Origin: Megalopta genalis
Taxonomy: Eukaryota > Arthropoda > Insecta > Hymenoptera > Halictidae
Reading direction: 5' to 3'
DNA: 64,000 bases
Assembly: GCF_051020955.1 (NCBI RefSeq)
Contig: NW_027476827.1
Location: 62,001-126,000, forward strand
Below, piece by piece: positions 63,311 to 64,000 of the stretch. Below the pieces are notes generated by a model. The model was not told where the DNA came from and did not search any database. It saw only the letters and a program-made list of their open reading frames with translations. The position numbers and the translations under genes were made by a program. The stretch's first letter is position 1; each line of letters starts with the position of its first letter.

Positions 63311-64000
63311 AGCTTCAAATCAATGCGATGTATAAGGTTTAGTTTCAACTCCATGCGAAACAAATGATTTAGCTTCAAATATTTGCGATATAAGTGATAT
63401 AGCTTCAAATGCTGGCGAAATAATCGAGTTAGCTTCAAATCCATGCGAAACACATGATGTAGCTTCAAATCAATGCGATGTAGATGGTTTAGATTCAAAT
63501 CCATGCGAAACAAATGATTTAGCTTCAAATACTTGCGAAATAAACGAGTTAGCTTCAAATCCATGCGAAACACATGATGTAGTTTCAAATCAATGCGATG
63601 TAGCTGGTTTAGATTCAAATCCATGCGAAACAAATGATTTAGCTTCAAATACTTGCGATGTAAGTTATATAGTTTCAAATGCTGGCGAAATAAACGAGTT
63701 AGCTTCAAATCCATGCGAAACTCATGATGTAGCTTCAAATCAATGCGATGTAGAAGGTTTGGCTTCAGATCCACGGGAAACAAATGATTTAGCTTCAAAT
63801 ACTTGCGATATAAGTGTTATAGTTTCAAATGCTGGCGAAATAATCGAGTTAGCATCAAATCCATGCGAAACATATGATGTAACTTCAAATCAATGCGATG
63901 TAGATGGTTTAGATTCAAATCCATGCGAAACAAATGATTTAGCTTCAAATACTTGCGATATAAGTTATATAGCTTCAAATGCTGGCGAAATAAACGAGTT

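Larger units (their letters stand above)
1..64000 (+). repeat. 30-bp satellite array filling the window
   Basis: Every stretch I read is built from a 30-bp monomer. Unit positions 1-9 are GCTTCAAAT, positions 14-17 are GCGA and positions 29-30 are TA in nearly all copies. Positions 10-13 and 18-28 vary and define the monomer types. The first base lies inside a T-type monomer and the last inside an A-type monomer, so the array continues beyond both ends. All monomers read in one direction; I saw no inversion and no non-repeat insertion. No gene is supported anywhere, so each gene-free stretch of more than 300 bases consists of this repeat. GC content is about 36% from the five consensus monomers. 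Such arrays are typical of eukaryotic heterochromatin; that placement is inference. Assembly of arrays like this is error-prone, so copy number may not be exact. Confidence 0.98.

Noticed and set aside
1..64000. CRISPR array
   Set aside because: Conserved GCTTCAAAT blocks separated by variable sequence look superficially like repeats and spacers. However, the variable parts fall into five recurring types, the unit is only 30 bp, there is no leader and no cas gene, and the length is far beyond any normal array.
1..64000. One giant protein gene of ten-residue repeats on either strand
   Set aside because: Both main frames are broken repeatedly by stops of more than one kind: TAA, TGA and TAG forward, and at least TAG and TAA reverse. 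Frameshifting monomers also break them. The stops are amplified within the repeats rather than being rare errors.
1..64000. Recoded stop codons (ciliate-type code) rescuing the forward frame
   Set aside because: The commonest forward stop is TAA replacing GAA, which would fit Gln for Glu. However, TGA and TAG also occur in frame at other positions, and one- and two-base length changes remain, so recoding would not restore a continuous frame.
1..64000. TATA-box-like TATAAG and AATAAA-like motifs as promoters and polyadenylation signals
   Set aside because: T monomers carry GATATAAG and A monomers carry AAATAAAC every 150 bp as part of the repeat. Nothing distinguishes any one of them, and no transcript unit is visible, so none is annotated.
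1..64000. Telomeric, rDNA, tRNA or known transposon sequence
   Set aside because: I saw no short telomere-type repeat, no rRNA or tRNA-like stretch, no terminal inverted repeats with target duplications, and no transposase or reverse-transcriptase motif in any translation.

Overview
The whole 64 kb window is one uninterrupted tandem-repeat (satellite) array. I find no protein-coding gene, RNA gene, transposon, CRISPR array or unique-sequence island. The monomer is 30 bp. Almost every copy starts with GCTTCAAAT and carries GCGA at unit positions 14-17, and all copies lie in the same orientation. Array sequence runs off both ends of the window. A hand estimate gives about 2,140 monomers at roughly 36% GC. 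An array of this length and regularity points to a eukaryotic chromosome, such as heterochromatin, subtelomere or centromere-type satellite. The species cannot be named from the sequence. A CpG kept in nearly every monomer fits a genome, or a locus, with little CpG methylation.

The array is hierarchical. Five monomer types, here called P, Q, N, T and A after their forward translation, normally follow one another to give a 150-bp period. Above that lie 300-bp cassettes, 570-bp and 990-bp repeats, and kilobase-scale repeats whose copies differ mostly by whole numbers of monomers.

Layout: 0.2-5.0 kb is a duplicated block (copy offset 2,941 bp falling stepwise to 2,221). 5.2-10.7 kb is a more diverged block with several odd-length monomers. 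11.1-22 kb is a mosaic marked by a 21-bp short monomer and a GCGCAATTAACG monomer, with 990-bp, 570-bp and 6,675-bp repeats. 25.0-37.5 kb is the most regular part: three consecutive copies of a ~3.9-4.25 kb higher-order repeat made of alternating ~1.93 and ~2.32 kb halves. 37.5-46.1 kb is a mosaic of the same variants. 46.1-50.5 kb is duplicated at 50.8-56.2 kb with three insertions. 57.0-58.8 kb is duplicated at 60.4-62.1 kb, with a third partial copy at 62.4-63.3 kb.

Long open frames occur on both strands, up to 628 codons, and sometimes on both strands over the same bases. They follow from a repeat length divisible by three with few stop-containing variants. Of about 19 independent odd-length changes that I located, only one is a multiple of three, and stops of several kinds were amplified along with the repeat. 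I therefore do not call any of them a gene. No multi-gene system is visible; what deserves attention is the architecture and evolution of the satellite itself.
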